A stretch of 64,000 nt of DNA from Mermis nigrescens (GCA_036768485.1 JAVLUZ010000154.1:43294284-43358283); one strand, 5' to 3'. Positions 23,533-42,822 are shown, counted from the stretch's first letter. Program-made: numbers and translations. Notes: generated from the letters alone by a model not told the origin.

Positions 23533-23554
23533 CTTAATCAAAATAAGTTATTTT

Positions 23555-24230
<676 letters not shown>

Positions 24231-24259
24231 TGTACTCAGCAAACAAGAACAATGGCGTC

Positions 24260-24651
24260 CTGTGGCGTAGCTGGCCTTTTGATTTTAAGGGGATGAAATT
24301 TTGAAGTTGGATATCTCAACAAGTACTTATGGATAGGCAAAAATAATGGTGTTTTCGAGCTTTTCTCAACGAGATCTACACATTGTAGGAGAAAAAAATT
24401 AAAAAGAATCAAATTTGATTTCAATTATATCAAACAAATATGTTGTATATAATTAGATAAGGCGCTAAGCGCTAAAAAAGTTTAGGCTTATCGGCTCAAT
24501 AAGTGTGCGAAAATCTATTCTCTAGCGGTCTTCCAGATACGATTTAAGAATCTCCAATTTGTTCCTTTGAAGATCCATTGAAAAAATATTCATACTTCCA
24601 AAATTATGGGGATACTATTCTCCCTCAATCCCTCCCAGAGCTACGCCACTG
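24260..24651. mobile_element. G-type element, short
   Basis: CTGTGGCGTAGCTGGCC to CAGAGCTACGCCACTG inverted ends; flanks ATGGCGTC and GTGGCTTC agree at 6 of 8. Confidence 0.65.
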
Positions 24652-24945
24652 GTGGCTTCAGTGAAGTAACCTATGTAGCACAATTCTAAGCCAGAGCGCA
24701 AAATTTTATCATACGAGGGGAAGAATATGACGAAAAAATTTCTCATCTTTAACGTATAGCATCTAATTCTTTTGGGTAAATCATAACAATTGTTGGTGAG
24801 ACAAATGCTCAGTGAATGGTTTTTCGGCCAAAGACTATGTTTCATAATTTGTTAAAGCAAAACTCGAAAGAAGATTTCGTAATTCGCTTCATTTTCAAGT
24901 GCAACAAAATTAGAATGTTCACGTACATATAAAATCGCCTCGAAA

Positions 24946-25391
24946 CAATGTTTTTTGGTATTCGACAAACATTTTTCCCGGTGTACAAAGACTTTTCGGG
25001 ACTGTCTTTGCACATGTAAAAAGATTTTGGGGAAGACAAAAATTGCAAAAAAGGTCTAAACTTCGAAGTGATTTTCGGCGCTTCGCGCCGAAATGAGTAA
25101 TTGCGCTTTCTATATATCTTTATAGTGACAGAAATTGCATTTCAAAAGGAAAAATGTCAAATTTTCAGGCGCTTCGCGCCGTTTTAAGACAATTCTTAGT
25201 GATTTTTGCCCTCAGAGACCCAGAAATTAGCTAAAATACACTACCAAAAGTCGAACAACTATGGTTTTATCGCACTAAAATCGCTACTGTACCATATTAT
25301 AGTACCCAAAAATTTGTGTGTACAAAATGCACAAAGACTTTTAAGGACCATCTTTCTACATGTACAAACGGACCTTGTACAAAAAACACTG
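24946..25391. mobile_element. C-type hAT-like MITE, TSD CC(T/C)CGAAA
   Basis: Starts CAATGTTTTTTGGTATTCG, ends GTACAAAAAACACTG; flanks CCTCGAAA and CCCCGAAA. Two GGCGCTTCGCGCC palindromes (about 25076 and 25170). Confidence 0.82.
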
Positions 25392-25426
25392 CCCCGAAAG
25401 CATTCGTACAGGCTTGGCTAAAAGTT

Positions 25427-26032
25427 CAAGACACCCCCTACAATATTAGTACTAGGCATGCCGTTAAACTTGCAGTAAGATTTACAAAATTGAATTAATT
25501 TATATTAAGCACAAGTGAATGAATGAATCTAGACCAGTTTTATTGCGTACTTTTCGAAGAAACAAACTGTCATCCAAATCAGGCAAGCCGTTCTCGAGAT
25601 ATTTACGGGAAAAGCTAAGACTCTTGCCAACATATGTACGAGCTGTGATTGTCTTCATGCTTCATGATGCTCAAATGTCTTTAAAAACTGTGCTCTGTAA
25701 AAAGTTTAAGCATTAATCGATGAGTTGACATTACTCCATCATTAATCAGTATTAAATTGTGGCAGCATCTTCTAAAGATATTTGAGCATCATGATAAATC
25801 ATAAAGGCAATGCTACCTCAATAAACTGATAAATGTTACATATTTAGCTTTGCCCATAAATATCTCGAGAACGGCAAAACCGATTTGAATAAAATTTCGT
25901 TTTTCGGAAGTACGCAAAAAACGGGTCTAGATTCATTCACTTGTGCCCAGTTAAAAATAAGCCAACTTCGTAAATATTGTTACAAATTTAAACCACGTGT
26001 TAAGTACTATTGTTTGGGGTGTCTTACATACA
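25427..26032. mobile_element. Inverted-repeat (foldback-type) element
   Basis: Arms of about 270-290 bases pair across a short centre: AAGACACCCCCTACAA with TTTGGGGTGTCTTA, CACAAGTGAATGAATG with CATTCACTTGTG, CCGTTCTCGAGATATTTA with TAAATATCTCGAGAACGG, and GATGCTCAAATGTCTTTA with AGATATTTGAGCATC. No coding capacity. Confidence 0.75.
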
Positions 26033-26370
26033 ATACGTACATTTTAATAATTTTTTACGATTCCCCCTAATATAAAATCCTGGATATAAGGCGGCACGGC
26101 TCGAAATTTTTGAAGGTGTCCATTTATGTATAGAGCGGGGTAAAGGACCTTTTTACGGGCCAAAAATGATTTAAAAAACACCCAAAATGGCCTAAATACG
26201 CTAAAAGACGAATAATGAGAACCGACCTAAAATGATAAAAAAATTAGAAAAAGGAAACTATCTGCAATAAGGAGATAAAGCGCCGTCTTGTGCTGGTGCC
26301 TTAATCATAATTTTTAATACATAGTAATTTAATTGTTAATAACAAAATAATAATTCGTGACTATATTCAC

Positions 26371-26638
26371 CAGCCAATAATAATCGTCCCTGTAAGGATT
26401 TTGCGTAAACAGCTGAACGCTCTGTACTTTAATCAACCAATTTCGTTCGCTCTTGCTCATCAAGTCAGTGTACTCGTCGTCGTTAAATGTGACGTCATTT
26501 GATGTGGAAACCGGCGCAATGCGTTGCTGATATTGTTGATTTACGAAAGTTCGTCCGAAGGGAGCCGCTCTGTAGTCGTGCGGTCGCTTAGGTTCAGAAA
26601 AACGCTGATTTGCCACGTTTTGGACCGACACGATAGGC
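26371..26638 (-). CDS. Pat1: Pat1 exon 7 (core EYxxLM...W..K.Q block)
   Basis: The diagnostic exon. Starts after TTTCGTTAG with G, completing AGG with exon 6. After a linker with RPHDYRAAPFGRTFVNQQYQ it reads FNDDEYTDLMSKSERNWLIK then VQSVQLFTQNPYRDDYYWL. This matches the highly conserved Pat1 block (D-x-Y-x-x-L-M-x-x-x-E-K-x-W-x-x-K-I-Q-x-x-Q-L ... P-Y-x-D-D-F/Y-Y-Y). Ends in phase 0 at CTG before GTGAAT; the frame stays open to the stop near 26329, but that part is intron. Confidence 0.92.
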
Positions 26639-26685
26639 CTAACGAAATTACTAGGTCACAAACAAATAAGTACAACCTAACCATG

Positions 26686-27029
26686 TGTCACGCCTGGTAG
26701 TGGGTATACATAATTGTCATAATATATTCATTATAGTATGGGTCACTCCGCGTATTTAAGTCTGTCGAGTCCCGTATTCATATTAATACAATTTCTCAGT
26801 CAATATTATACTACGCGTGTCTTGTGCACGTCTGTCGAGTCAAGGTTCAATACTTCATAGGTCAATATACTTCGACGACTGAGCTGTCTTCCGGATTGTG
26901 CAGCTGTATATATTATCGCGCGCACACGCATTAATAAAACCGGTGCTATTGGGCGAACCCAATAGCCTTTATGAGCGCTGACTCCTCACTTAGCAGTTTT
27001 ACGTGCTGAGCTCGGACCGGTTCCCTACA
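26686..27029. mobile_element. Probable solo LTR
   Basis: TGTCACGCCTGGTAGTGGG at the start and CGGTTCCCTACA at the end (TG...CA), a TATTTAAG box at about 26753, an AATAAAA signal at about 26932, all in the plus direction. No polyprotein next to it and no clear 4-6 bp duplication, so the call is tentative. In the Pat1 intron between exons 6 and 7. Confidence 0.5.
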
Positions 27030-27127
27030 AACGTTACGTCTCTTCAATATATGCGTTTAATTCCTGTTGTTCTAACGTGCGCATCAGGTGTCAATAGATT
27101 ACAGTAGTAGCGTGTCATTTTACTTGA

Positions 27128-27522
27128 CACATGTATGATCTAGCGGGTGGGGTTCGCGGGGGTTTTCACCCGCCCCCTCCCCTAGAAAATTTGTCTGCCC
27201 CCAGAATTCGCAATCTTCCGAAAGTTTCCGAAAATTCGCAGCAAAGGTGCTGTTTTAAGCGTTTTCAGCTATCTACTCTCTGAAGAGTCAAATTTTCGGC
27301 GCTTTGCGTTACACACTCGTTTTTTGACTTTATTTTGTTCAATTTGTTGGAATATACTTGTTCGAAATTTTTTGTTTATATATGCTCTAGAGAGATAGAG
27401 CATCGTCAAAAACCAAAAACCGATGTTTTTGACGCTTATTCACCATTTTTGGGCCCAAAAAGGCACCTTTTAAATTATACTTCCCTACCCATCCCCCACG
27501 ATTCCCGTGCTGGGCATATCTG
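27128..27522 (+). mobile_element. D-type MITE
   Basis: CACATGTATGATCTAGCGGG to CGTGCTGGGCATATCTG, with the core AGCGTTTTCAGCTATCTAC and GGCGCTTTGCG. In the Pat1 intron between exons 6 and 7. Confidence 0.7.
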
Positions 27523-27838
27523 CACCTAGATAACTCATAAGCAGACATCCGTTTCGGGAATTCGGGATATAAGAAATTTCCAGATAAAAACAGAAATTAC
27601 ATTAAATATAAGACAAAATCAGAAACTAAAATGCATAAAAACAAAAATTTGGGCGTTAAATTACATAGTTTTGGCACTTTTTTGACGTTTATGAAAATTT
27701 TTAGGGCGATTTTGACTCAATAAATTCCCAACAAACCGAGCTACTGTCAAAGCCGGCGCAGAGTAAGAAAACGGACGCGTATTTTAATGAGCGGACAACG
27801 CAATATAATTTTATGTAATTTAGAGGGTAAATAAATAC

Positions 27839-27961
27839 CTGATTTTGACAAGCGACGGAACGGACTCATTCGGCTTGACTAGGCTAGCTTGCGCGGCCAT
27901 AATCAACCTGGGATCAATTACGTTATTAGGATTCAAGCCAGGTGGTATTGGCATACCGTAT
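27839..27961 (-). CDS. Pat1: Pat1 exon 6 (Pro/Asn segment before the core)
   Basis: Between TTTTTTTCAG and GTATTT. Reads YGMPIPPGLNPNNVIDPRLI, then MAAQASLVKPNESVPSLVKI and AG of an Arg codon (phase 2). Similar in kind to the PGF...NPKLL segment of PATL1. The preceding intron is about 7.9 kb and holds the TA-repeat transposon cluster. Confidence 0.8.
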
Positions 27962-28230
27962 CTGAAAAAAACTTACAAATCTTTTCGACTTTCGTAAATC
28001 AGTAATATATTTGGAATACTAATCGATTGCCACCATACAATAATTTTATTACCTGACGAGATTTACTAAATAATCCGAATAGATAAAGGATAAGAGACGG
28101 TGTGACGCATAAAGCAATTTTCCGTGTAATGCAAAAGGAAAATTAAGCTTACAATAAGCGTAAAGCCTTTAAAAAACTAATGATGCTTAAAAAGAAAGGA
28201 ACGGCCTATTAGATAGACAGATGTCAAGTT

Positions 28231-35245
<7,015 letters not shown>

Positions 35246-35267
35246 ATATATATATACATATATATAC

Positions 35268-35304
<37 letters not shown>
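35246..35304. repeat. (TA)n microsatellite
   Basis: TA with ACA and ACAGA interruptions, right border of the transposon cluster. Confidence 0.95.
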
Positions 35305-35305
<1 letters not shown>

Positions 35306-35411
35306 TGAAAAATTGATCGAGTCAGAGTAGTCGAGACGAATTTCGACGCTCCGACATTCGTAGTAGCACGTCAGAGAATGCTCAAGAATGTATACATCTT
35401 ATTGGTCAAAT

Positions 35412-35640
35412 TCATACATGTGACGGCTCGAAATTTCAGATGGGGGTTCCTCGTAATTTTTAGAGGGGGGCGGCATTGAATGACCTCCAATTTTTGGTCA
35501 AAAACGGCCAAAAACAACTAAAAAGGGCCATTTTTCCAAAAATAGGGGAAAGGGCTTCAAAAAATTATCTGACTTTGGGGATGGGGGTACGTCTCAGTTT
35601 GAGTATAGGGATTCCCCATCCCACCTGTTACATGTCTGGT
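35412..35640 (+). repeat. K-type repeat
   Basis: ACATGTGACGGCTCGAAATTTC to CACCTGTTACATGTCTG, a better preserved copy. Confidence 0.6.
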
Positions 35641-35893
35641 CAAGTCAGTCGACGCATGACCGACGTGCTAAAGATATATTATTTAGTATTCTTCCAATAT
35701 ACTCGACGAATGTTAAAGCGTCAACATTGATGGCAATAACTATACGTAGGTTTAATTAATACACAGCAATATGCTACGTATGTAAGTTCATTGAAATGCG
35801 AAGATTAAAGTGATATTGTGAATTATATTTGCATCAATTACAACAGGTAAGCTAAAAATTAAACATTACTAACAGCAAATTTCATATCCTAAC

Positions 35894-35967
35894 CGCAAGA
35901 GGATGCGGCGGAATAAGCGGTGGCCTGAGAAATCCAGGCGGCAAAGGCTTGCCAGCGGCTAGACAAG
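35894..35967 (-). CDS. Pat1: Pat1 exon 5 (Pro-rich)
   Basis: After CACTTTTTAG it completes a GCT codon and reads CLAAGKPLPPGFLRPPLIPP then HPLA, a proline-rich stretch as in the middle of Pat1. The only GT that could serve as donor (GTTAGG) leaves phase 0, but exon 6 needs phase 2. Reading five bases further to AG would give AVR joined in frame to YGMPIPPG, but then the intron would start with GA. The 3' boundary is therefore uncertain by a few bases. Confidence 0.68.
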
Positions 35968-36710
35968 CTAAAAAGTGAAAACAACAATCAATAACACACG
36001 TGCATAAAAGGATAAAAATGAGACCTACTATGTCACAAATAAGTTAAAAGTGCAATTTTGAAAAGAAATTAATTTATTTTCGACCAACGCAAAGGAAATT
36101 GCAGACGAAAGACTATACTAAAAAGCAATCAAACGACATCAATACAATGACTTGTTACAAACTAATACAAATAAATTTGGTATAATTCAGTGAAGCAATC
36201 GTTTATGCTCAGAATATGTAAAATCGCGAATTGTAATTAAATACGACTTGACACAGAAATAGTAAGTCATCAATACGAGAAAAAAAGCAAAAAAATAAAA
36301 ATAAAAAAATAAGGAGAAAAATAAATAAGTGAATAAATAAATGAATAAATAAAAAAGTAAATACTAAAAAAGAGAAAAAAGAGAAGAAAGAAAGACAGAT
36401 ATATAGGTGCATCATGCTATTAGTAAGAAAGAAACAAAAAGGACGCGTGAAATAGCACAAATGTACCTAAAAAATTATTTTATGAGAGATTACATGTTTT
36501 ATGAGGCGCATAAGTCTAAATGAAACAGAAAAAGTAGGCAGGATTATGAAACGAAAAGTTAAAAATACGTAATACGATAGCAAAAGAATGGAATATAAAT
36601 AAAAATATATGCAAAATATAAATCAATAAAAAATAATATGAATATAAATAAATCCTACAAATGCACTATGTAACTTTACATAGCTAAGAAATAAGCTGCT
36701 ATGTCACACG

Positions 36711-37806
36711 TATAGTGCTGGCCTCTAAAAAAAACCATTTTCATGTTTTTGGCTTATAACTTCAGAACAAATAGCATTGAAGAAGTCAACAAACACCTAT
36801 TTTTGACAGCTGCCCTAGGCCTATAACTTGCTGCATGGAAGAATTTTTTAAGCGCCATATTTCATAGCAAGCTTGCATGAAATACGAAATTTTGAATAAA
36901 AACCACTTTTTCCTAAAAAAAACCATGGGAACTAAAAAAACCACCCCCAAAATGTTGTGCGAAGTGCATGGTTGGCAGCGTAAAACAGTTAGTTTACCTT
37001 AAATGATCACAATTTTGAAAAAGATTCATTTTTTATGATATTTCCGTTCATTTTATCACATTTATATAAAAATCAATAATTTTTTCTGAATTTCATTAAA
37101 AGTTCTATAAATTTCACAAATAAAATCTTCAAGTGATAAAAACGACTCTAGGTAAGTCTCTTCTACATCCTCTGCAAGAAATCAGTGCAAAATTATGCAA
37201 CTTGATGAAAAGTAATTTCGTTGCCATGGCAACGTATACTTAGCATTGGTCGTTTTTTAGGTTACAGTGGTTTTTTTAGGTTACAATCGAACTTTTTTGG
37301 CAGTTTTTGGGGTGATTCTTATTTTTTGTGAAAAATAAATATCAGGCATCATGAAAGGTGCTATGAGGCACATTCCTGCTAAGTTTTGTAAAAATTGGCG
37401 CTGGTTTTTTTAGGTTACAACTGGTTTTTTTTAGGTTTGGCTTTGAAGGTATACTGTAGCTATGTGGATGACATAGGAGAACTAAATTTTTTTCTGACAT
37501 TAGTCTGCAAGGGAGCCTAACGTGAAAACATAAAAGATTCCACCAAATATGAATACGGGTAGAAATACTGACCCTCAAAAATGCTTTAAAAAAATCATAA
37601 AAATGGCAATTTTTAGGAACTTTTCGACAAATTTATATCTCAAGTTTCTGAATGATCCGGAAAGCGACCAGGGGTCAGTTGTAATCCTCACGGCATAGCT
37701 TGTTCGCCAGTATAATATCATCAGTCATCTCCTTTTGGTTATGGAAAAAAGGGGTGGTTTTTTTAGGTTACAAATCGACTGGTTTTTTTTAGAGGCCAGC
37801 ACTATA
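36711..37806. mobile_element. TIR element (TATAGTGCTGGCCTCT ends), unnested copy
   Basis: A 1.1-kb copy with ends TATAGTGCTGGCCTCTAAAA and TTTTAGAGGCCAGCACTATA. Internal GGTTTTTTTAGGTTACA motifs recur near both ends. Colinear and very similar to the two flanks of 51445-56134. Lies in the Pat1 intron between exons 4 and 5. No coding capacity. Confidence 0.85.
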
Positions 37807-37811
37807 GATCG

Positions 37812-38016
37812 CCAGATCCATGAAAAATTGGTCGTCCCCCATCCCCCAAAGCCACAAAATTTTTAATCCTCCATTTTTGAATAAATCTTTCGTTTTTAAT
37901 CGTTTCCAAGTATTAGTTGGCCATCAGGTCGAAAATTGGGGTGACTTACCCCGACCCCTCTACCAAAAAAAGATCGCCGGGGAACCCACCCGAAATTTCG
38001 AGCGCTTAAATCTATG
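37812..38016 (-). repeat. K-type repeat, reverse
   Basis: GGTCGTCCCCCATCCCCCAA ... CGAAATTTCGAGCGCTTAAA; the complement of the family. Ends about 50 bases from the 3' end of Pat1 exon 4. Confidence 0.5.
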
Positions 38017-38063
38017 AACGCATCCCTATGCAACGCAAATTATAAAAAAGGAAACGTGCATAC

Positions 38064-38792
38064 CCAACGCAACGGCGCGCATTTGCGGGTCTAACGTCCA
38101 CGGCGGCGACGGATAATGCAAAGGCCTCTGTTGTTGCTGCCTTTGCTGGCCCAAAAACGCCGCGGCCAATAGGAGCGCTTGTTGGTGCTGTTGCTTTTGC
38201 TGATTGGATAAAAGAGGACCGGACGGCGCGACGGTCGGCGGAGCTTTGAAGGCGCCGGCTGATACCGTCGCCGGGATCGCTTCAGGACCGGCCAAAATAT
38301 CAAACGGCGATACGCGATCATGTCGTTGGTCAGAAGCGATTCGAGAATCGCCGGACGATTGAGCGGCGGCCGCGAAAACTCCGTCACTCGAAACGCTTTG
38401 TTGACGAGTTTTATCCAAAAGTTCGGCCTCTAATTCCGCCAGGGTCCTAACTTTTTCACACGATCCGTTTCGACCAATTTTGATTGCCTCAATTCGTCCA
38501 TTAAACTTTTAATCGAATTAGGATCAAGCGACGACGAATTATTTATCGATCGGTCCGAGTGCGAATTATCGATCGACAAAATTTCGGTCGTCGTATCGTC
38601 GATCGAGGAAGTGGTGGCGTCGTTGGAAGGCTTTTGAGACCCGCCGCTCGCGCGAGTTGCCGCCACCGTCAAAGCTGAGTTCCATATACTGTTCAACGAT
38701 TCTACGCTCGAAGGATTCAGATCGAAAAATGGCGTCATGGAGCAATTTCTTGTTAGAAATGAACCCAAATCGCCCTTAACGCTGCTCGAATT
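38064..38792 (-). CDS. Pat1: Pat1 exon 4 (Ser/Gln/Pro-rich), with an apparent -1 frameshift
   Basis: Begins in phase 0 after TTCGTTCGTAG with NSSSVKGDLGSFLTRN and FFDLNPSSVESLNSIWNSAL; the SLNSIW part resembles the SxNSSIWDG motif of PATL1. Serine-rich up to DELRQSKLVETDRVKK. There the frame breaks, but continues one frame over as VRTLAELEAELLDKTRQQS, then a Gln/Ala-rich and Pro-rich tail ending RAVALG before GTATGC (phase 1). The break falls at a run of five A on the coding strand (38452-38456); one more A would join the frames, so an assembly or sequencing slip is the simplest explanation, with real pseudogenisation less likely because every other exon is intact. GC content is clearly above that of the flanking introns. 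Confidence 0.85.
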
Positions 38793-38944
38793 CTACGAAC
38801 GAAAAAGAAAATCGAATCGATCTTTTTCTTTGATAAATTGCGGGGTGAAAAATACACGTGGAGGCGGATTAACGCAAAAAGTACGATGAATGGAACCATA
38901 TACGGGCATGCTAAGGTTTTTCAGGGTCAAATGACTTCCCTAGG

Positions 38945-39249
38945 ATCTGCGGGGTTGGTCATTATCAGACATGCATGTGGGGGTTTGAGGGTCCTCAAGC
39001 CCCAGAATGGAAAATTGAAAAATTTTAAGGAGAAAACGAGGCAAAATGAAGGCAAAAAACGGATGAAAAATGAAAATTTTCTTCAAAAGTCCTTAAAATT
39101 GACCTGAAACTGTGTAATAATGTGGTATTAACGCTATTTTAGCGCTTATAACAGTTTTGAGGTCATTTTAACTCCATAAAAGCTCAATTTTTGACCCCAA
39201 TGGACCGTCTCACCCCCTCTCCACCAGATCGGTTACGCTGTGCACCTAT
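38945..39249 (+). repeat. F-type element
   Basis: GGGGTTGGTCATTATCAG ... GAAACTGTGTAATAATG ... CTGTGCACCTATG. Core shared with 39250-39580 and 46494-46790. Confidence 0.6.
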
Positions 39250-39580
39250 GGTCATGACCATATATGCAGAGTAAGGTTGATCTGAAGGGACGATGGAAAA
39301 TTGAGCTTTTTGGGCCAAAATGACAAAAGATAATATAAATGCTAAAATAGCGTTAAAACCACGTTGTTCCATACTTTCTGGTGAATTTCAAGCACTTATA
39401 AGAAAAATTTAAAATTTCTACCAATCTTCGGCATTGATTTTGCCTCATTTTCTTCAGGAAATTTTCAAACTCTTGCGGGATTCGTCCTTTTTCCCCTGCC
39501 TGCGGGGTTGCGGGGTTGCTCAGCCGCCAGGGTCAAGTCATTTGACCCTTCATTGACCCCGTGCCCTGCCCACGTATGAA
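39250..39580 (-). repeat. F-type element, inverted next to the previous copy
   Basis: Reverse-complement of the F core with GGGTCAAGTCATTTGACCC near the end and GCCCTGCCCACGTATG. Together with 38945-39249 it makes an inverted pair of about 0.63 kb. Confidence 0.6.
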
Positions 39581-39724
39581 TTTCACAACATCGGTGAACC
39601 AAATTAAACTCGAGAATCTTTGAAAAAACATCAGTACGTAATGCAAATCTGAAGCGCGTTGATAGCTCCCAGCGATATAAGTTATGTGCGGAAGCGCAGA
39701 GCTATACGAATTGATGATCGGGTG

Positions 39725-40445
39725 CAGTATTTTTTTGCACTCGGCAAAGATTTTTCCCGATGTAAAAAGACTTTTCAGGACCGTCTTTGTACACGTAGGT
39801 ACAAAGATTTTTGGGAGGACGAAAATTGCAAAAAAGGTCTGAAATTCGCAAAAATTTTCGGCGCGAGTAATTGTGTGTTCTATATATCTTTATAATGGCA
39901 GAAATTGCATTTCAAACGGAGAAATGTCAAATTTGTCGGCGCTTCGCGCCGTTTTAAGATTGCCCCCAGCGACCCAAAAATTAGCTGAAATACACTACCA
40001 AAAGTCGAACACTTTTGTTTTTACCACACTAAAATCGCTACTGTACCATATTATAGTACCCAAAAATTTGTGTGTACAAAATGTACAAAGATTTTTGAGA
40101 AGACAAAAACTGTAACAAAGTGTAGAATTCCCAAAAATTTTCGCCGAAATGAGTAATTGTTTGTCCTATATATCTTTAAAATGGCAGAATTTGCGTTTAG
40201 AATTGAAAAGTGTCGAATTTTTCGGCGCTTCTCGCCGTTTTGAGACAATTTTTAGTAATTTTTGGCGTTAGAAACCCAGAAATTAGCTAAAATACACTAC
40301 CAAAGATTGAAAACCCTGTTTTACCATATTGAAATTGCTACTGTACTATATTATAGTACACAAAAATTTGTATGTACAAAATGTGCAAAGACTTTTTGGA
40401 GACCATCTTTGTACATGTACAAACGGACCTTGTGCAAAAAAATTG
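39725..40445. mobile_element. C-type MITE, TSD ATCGGGTG (long copy with internal duplication)
   Basis: Starts CAGTATTTTTTTGCACTCGG and ends TGTGCAAAAAAATTG; exact duplications ATCGGGTG at 39717-39724 and 40446-40453. The AAAATCGCTACTGTACCATATTATAG segment type occurs twice (about 40030 and 40333), so the middle is duplicated. Confidence 0.85.
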
Positions 40446-40582
40446 ATCGGGTGTCTGCTCCCAACTGACCTGCGATCAGGTCCACCCGAGCTTTTGAAGA
40501 ACAATCAAATCGCAAATTTAATGTAAGCGAGAGGAATCCACCAATCGGCCTTCGAAATTAGGGCCATATTCATGGGGGGCGG

Positions 40583-40986
40583 CAGTGTTTTTTTTGTACC
40601 CGTTTGTATATGTACAAAGATGGTCTACAAAAGTCTTTGTACACAGTAGCGATTTTAGTGTTGTAAAAGCAGAGTTGCTCGACTTTTGGTAGTGTATTTT
40701 AATTAATTTCTGGGTCTCTTAAGGCAAAATCACTAAGAATCATCTTAAAACGGCGCGAACCGCCGAAAACTTAGACATGTTTCCGTTTGAAATGCAATTT
40801 CTGCCATTATAAAGATATATAGAACACACAATTACTCATTTCGGCGCGCAGCGCCGAAAATTTTTGCGAATTTACAGACATTTTCTACAATTTTTGTCTT
40901 CCCAAAAATCTTTGTACATGTACAAAGAAGGTCCTAAAAAGTCTTTGCACATCGGGAAAAACCTTTGCCGAATGCAAAAAAACAGG
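40583..40986. mobile_element. C-type MITE
   Basis: Starts CAGTGTTTTTTTTGTACCCG and ends near ATGCAAAAAAACAG. Two palindromes GGCGCGAACCGCC and GGCGCGCAGCGCC. The target duplication is not clear. Confidence 0.75.
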
Positions 40987-41836
40987 AAGTGCGGCCGCTT
41001 CCCTTCTTGGCTGCAAAAAAAATGTTGACAGGTAAGATAATGAATGGAAAGATGAGAAAATTGCATCTGTTTGCCAAAAAATTGTCAAATTGTCCGCTCT
41101 TCGCTCCGTATATATTTCCTATGGTTTACCTTCAAGCGCGATCAAAAAACGACTTTTTATACAATCTATTTAGAGAAGAGAAACTTTTTTAAAAGTTGGA
41201 ATTTTATGAGCTTAATGAATAGAGCTTGCTGAAAAACGTTGAAAAATGCGGTTTTATGAGCTATATGTACATTCTAAATTTCCGAGATATAAACCAATTT
41301 TACTTTGGGTCCGCTCCCCGACCCCTCTTTGACAGATCCTGGAATGGGCCTGCTCCCAATAATAAAGATAAGGAAATTCACAACTCTCTAAATTTTGGCA
41401 AAAACTCACTTTTTATGTTGTTTTCTATATTTCCGAAAAGCGGTTAGTAAAAATCGGTGCAAAATGTGTCTCCACTGCTCGAAGTAGTCTTTTGCTGCAA
41501 AATACTTCATTCAACTCATATTCTGTCTATAGAGCGTTAGTTGGAAATTTACAAGACTTTAAAAGTCACTTATAACGGCCTACCAAATTTATTAGTAAGA
41601 TCATCATGCATCTTCGTTTTACATTAATATAATAATATCGACTAAAACGTAAGCAACTTTAAAACTGTAAAAGAGTCACAACACAAATAGACTAAAATGA
41701 ATAAGTGGGACTATCTGTCATCTTTCATAGTCTCAGGAATGCTATAGATAGCTAACTTTTTTGCCAAAGCATGAGACAACTGCAGCTGAGTACGGGTTAT
41801 ACATGCACACAGTGTGAGGGGGTTACTTCTGAGGGG

Positions 41837-42267
41837 CATAGGTGCACAAGGTCCGGGTCGGCAGGGGAGGCGTAAAATCTCAGAAATCCAAATCAGTAAA
41901 TTTAACACTCACGATTTTTTCTGTTTAAACGGCCAGAATGGTCAAAATAGTCTATAAAATGTTTTATCGTGAATATATCGCATTTTAAAAACCTTTTAGT
42001 CGATTTTGACTTCTTCATTATGTATATCACTTTTAACACTAAAAAATAAGAATGGATCAATTATGAACACTTATTGAGTAAAGAGCACATAAAAGTACTA
42101 ATCCGGCGCGAAGCGCCGAGAAAATGTTGACATTTTCTCCGCTTTTGACCTCAAAAATGATGCAAAAAACGTTCTGTCAGCTCAAAATCGCCGGACAGTA
42201 CCTGTCAGGCCGACCCTTTAGCGGGAGTAATACCCCCTCACCCCTACCCTACATATGTGCATGTATG
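41837..42267 (-). mobile_element. E-type hAT-like MITE, TSD CTGAGGGG
   Basis: Ends CATAGGTGCACAAGG and CATATGTGCATGTATG; exact 8-bp duplications CTGAGGGG at 41829-41836 and 42268-42275. 431 bp with a GGCGCGAAGCGCCG palindrome at about 42106. Confidence 0.86.
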
Positions 42268-42429
42268 CTGAGGGGTCGGGCAGGTAGGCATTATCAGGCG
42301 ACTTCCTGTTTGCAAAACATTTTCTGCATCATTTTTGAGGGCAAAAGCTGTAACAGTGTAATAGTTTTTCCTGGATTAATGATTTTATGTATCCTGTTCA
42401 CCCAAAGCGCAAAAAATTGCATAAAACTT

Positions 42430-42665
42430 GTTTAAAAATCAATCAAAAGTTCTCAGCCAGATTGATAAATTTATATGTTTTTCGTTAAAAGTGACACAGC
42501 GTAGTCAAATTACCTAACAATGCTAAAAAACGCGGTCTTACCACCTTTTTACATGAGCAATTTTGACCATTTTCATTATTTGACCGGCAAAAAAGCCCGA
42601 ACACTAAATTCACTTGTCTCGACTTCTGAGATTCAAAACCCCCGTCGACCCTAACCTTGTGCATC
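42430..42665 (+). repeat. E-type fragment
   Basis: Right half of the family: GCTAAAAAACGCGGTCTTACC ... GTCGACCCTAACCTTGTGCA, diverged. Ends about 85 bases below Pat1 exon 3. Confidence 0.6.
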
Positions 42666-42750
42666 TTAAAAACACACAAAACTAATAGTTGTATGTATTT
42701 TTATATAAGAAATGAAATCTGAAGCTTTAGCGCTAGAGAAAGAGACGTAC

Positions 42751-42822
42751 GGGCGAAGACTCAAAATTGGATGGCTCATCATCGTCGATCAATAAATTGC
42801 ACAAATCTTTTCCGATTGTCTC
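42751..42822 (-). CDS. Pat1: Pat1 exon 3 (24 codons)
   Basis: A 72-base exon, phase 0 at both ends, between TATTTCAG and GTACGT. Reads ETIGKDLCNLLIDDDEPSNF then ESSP. The pattern of a hydrophobic helix followed by DDD/E resembles the segment after the acidic region in PATL1. It is too short to stand out alone; position, phases and splice sites support it. Confidence 0.72.

Noticed and set aside
26686..27029. Full LTR retrotransposon or old retroviral copy
   Set aside because: Only one LTR-like unit is present; no primer-binding site followed by gag/pol and no second LTR.
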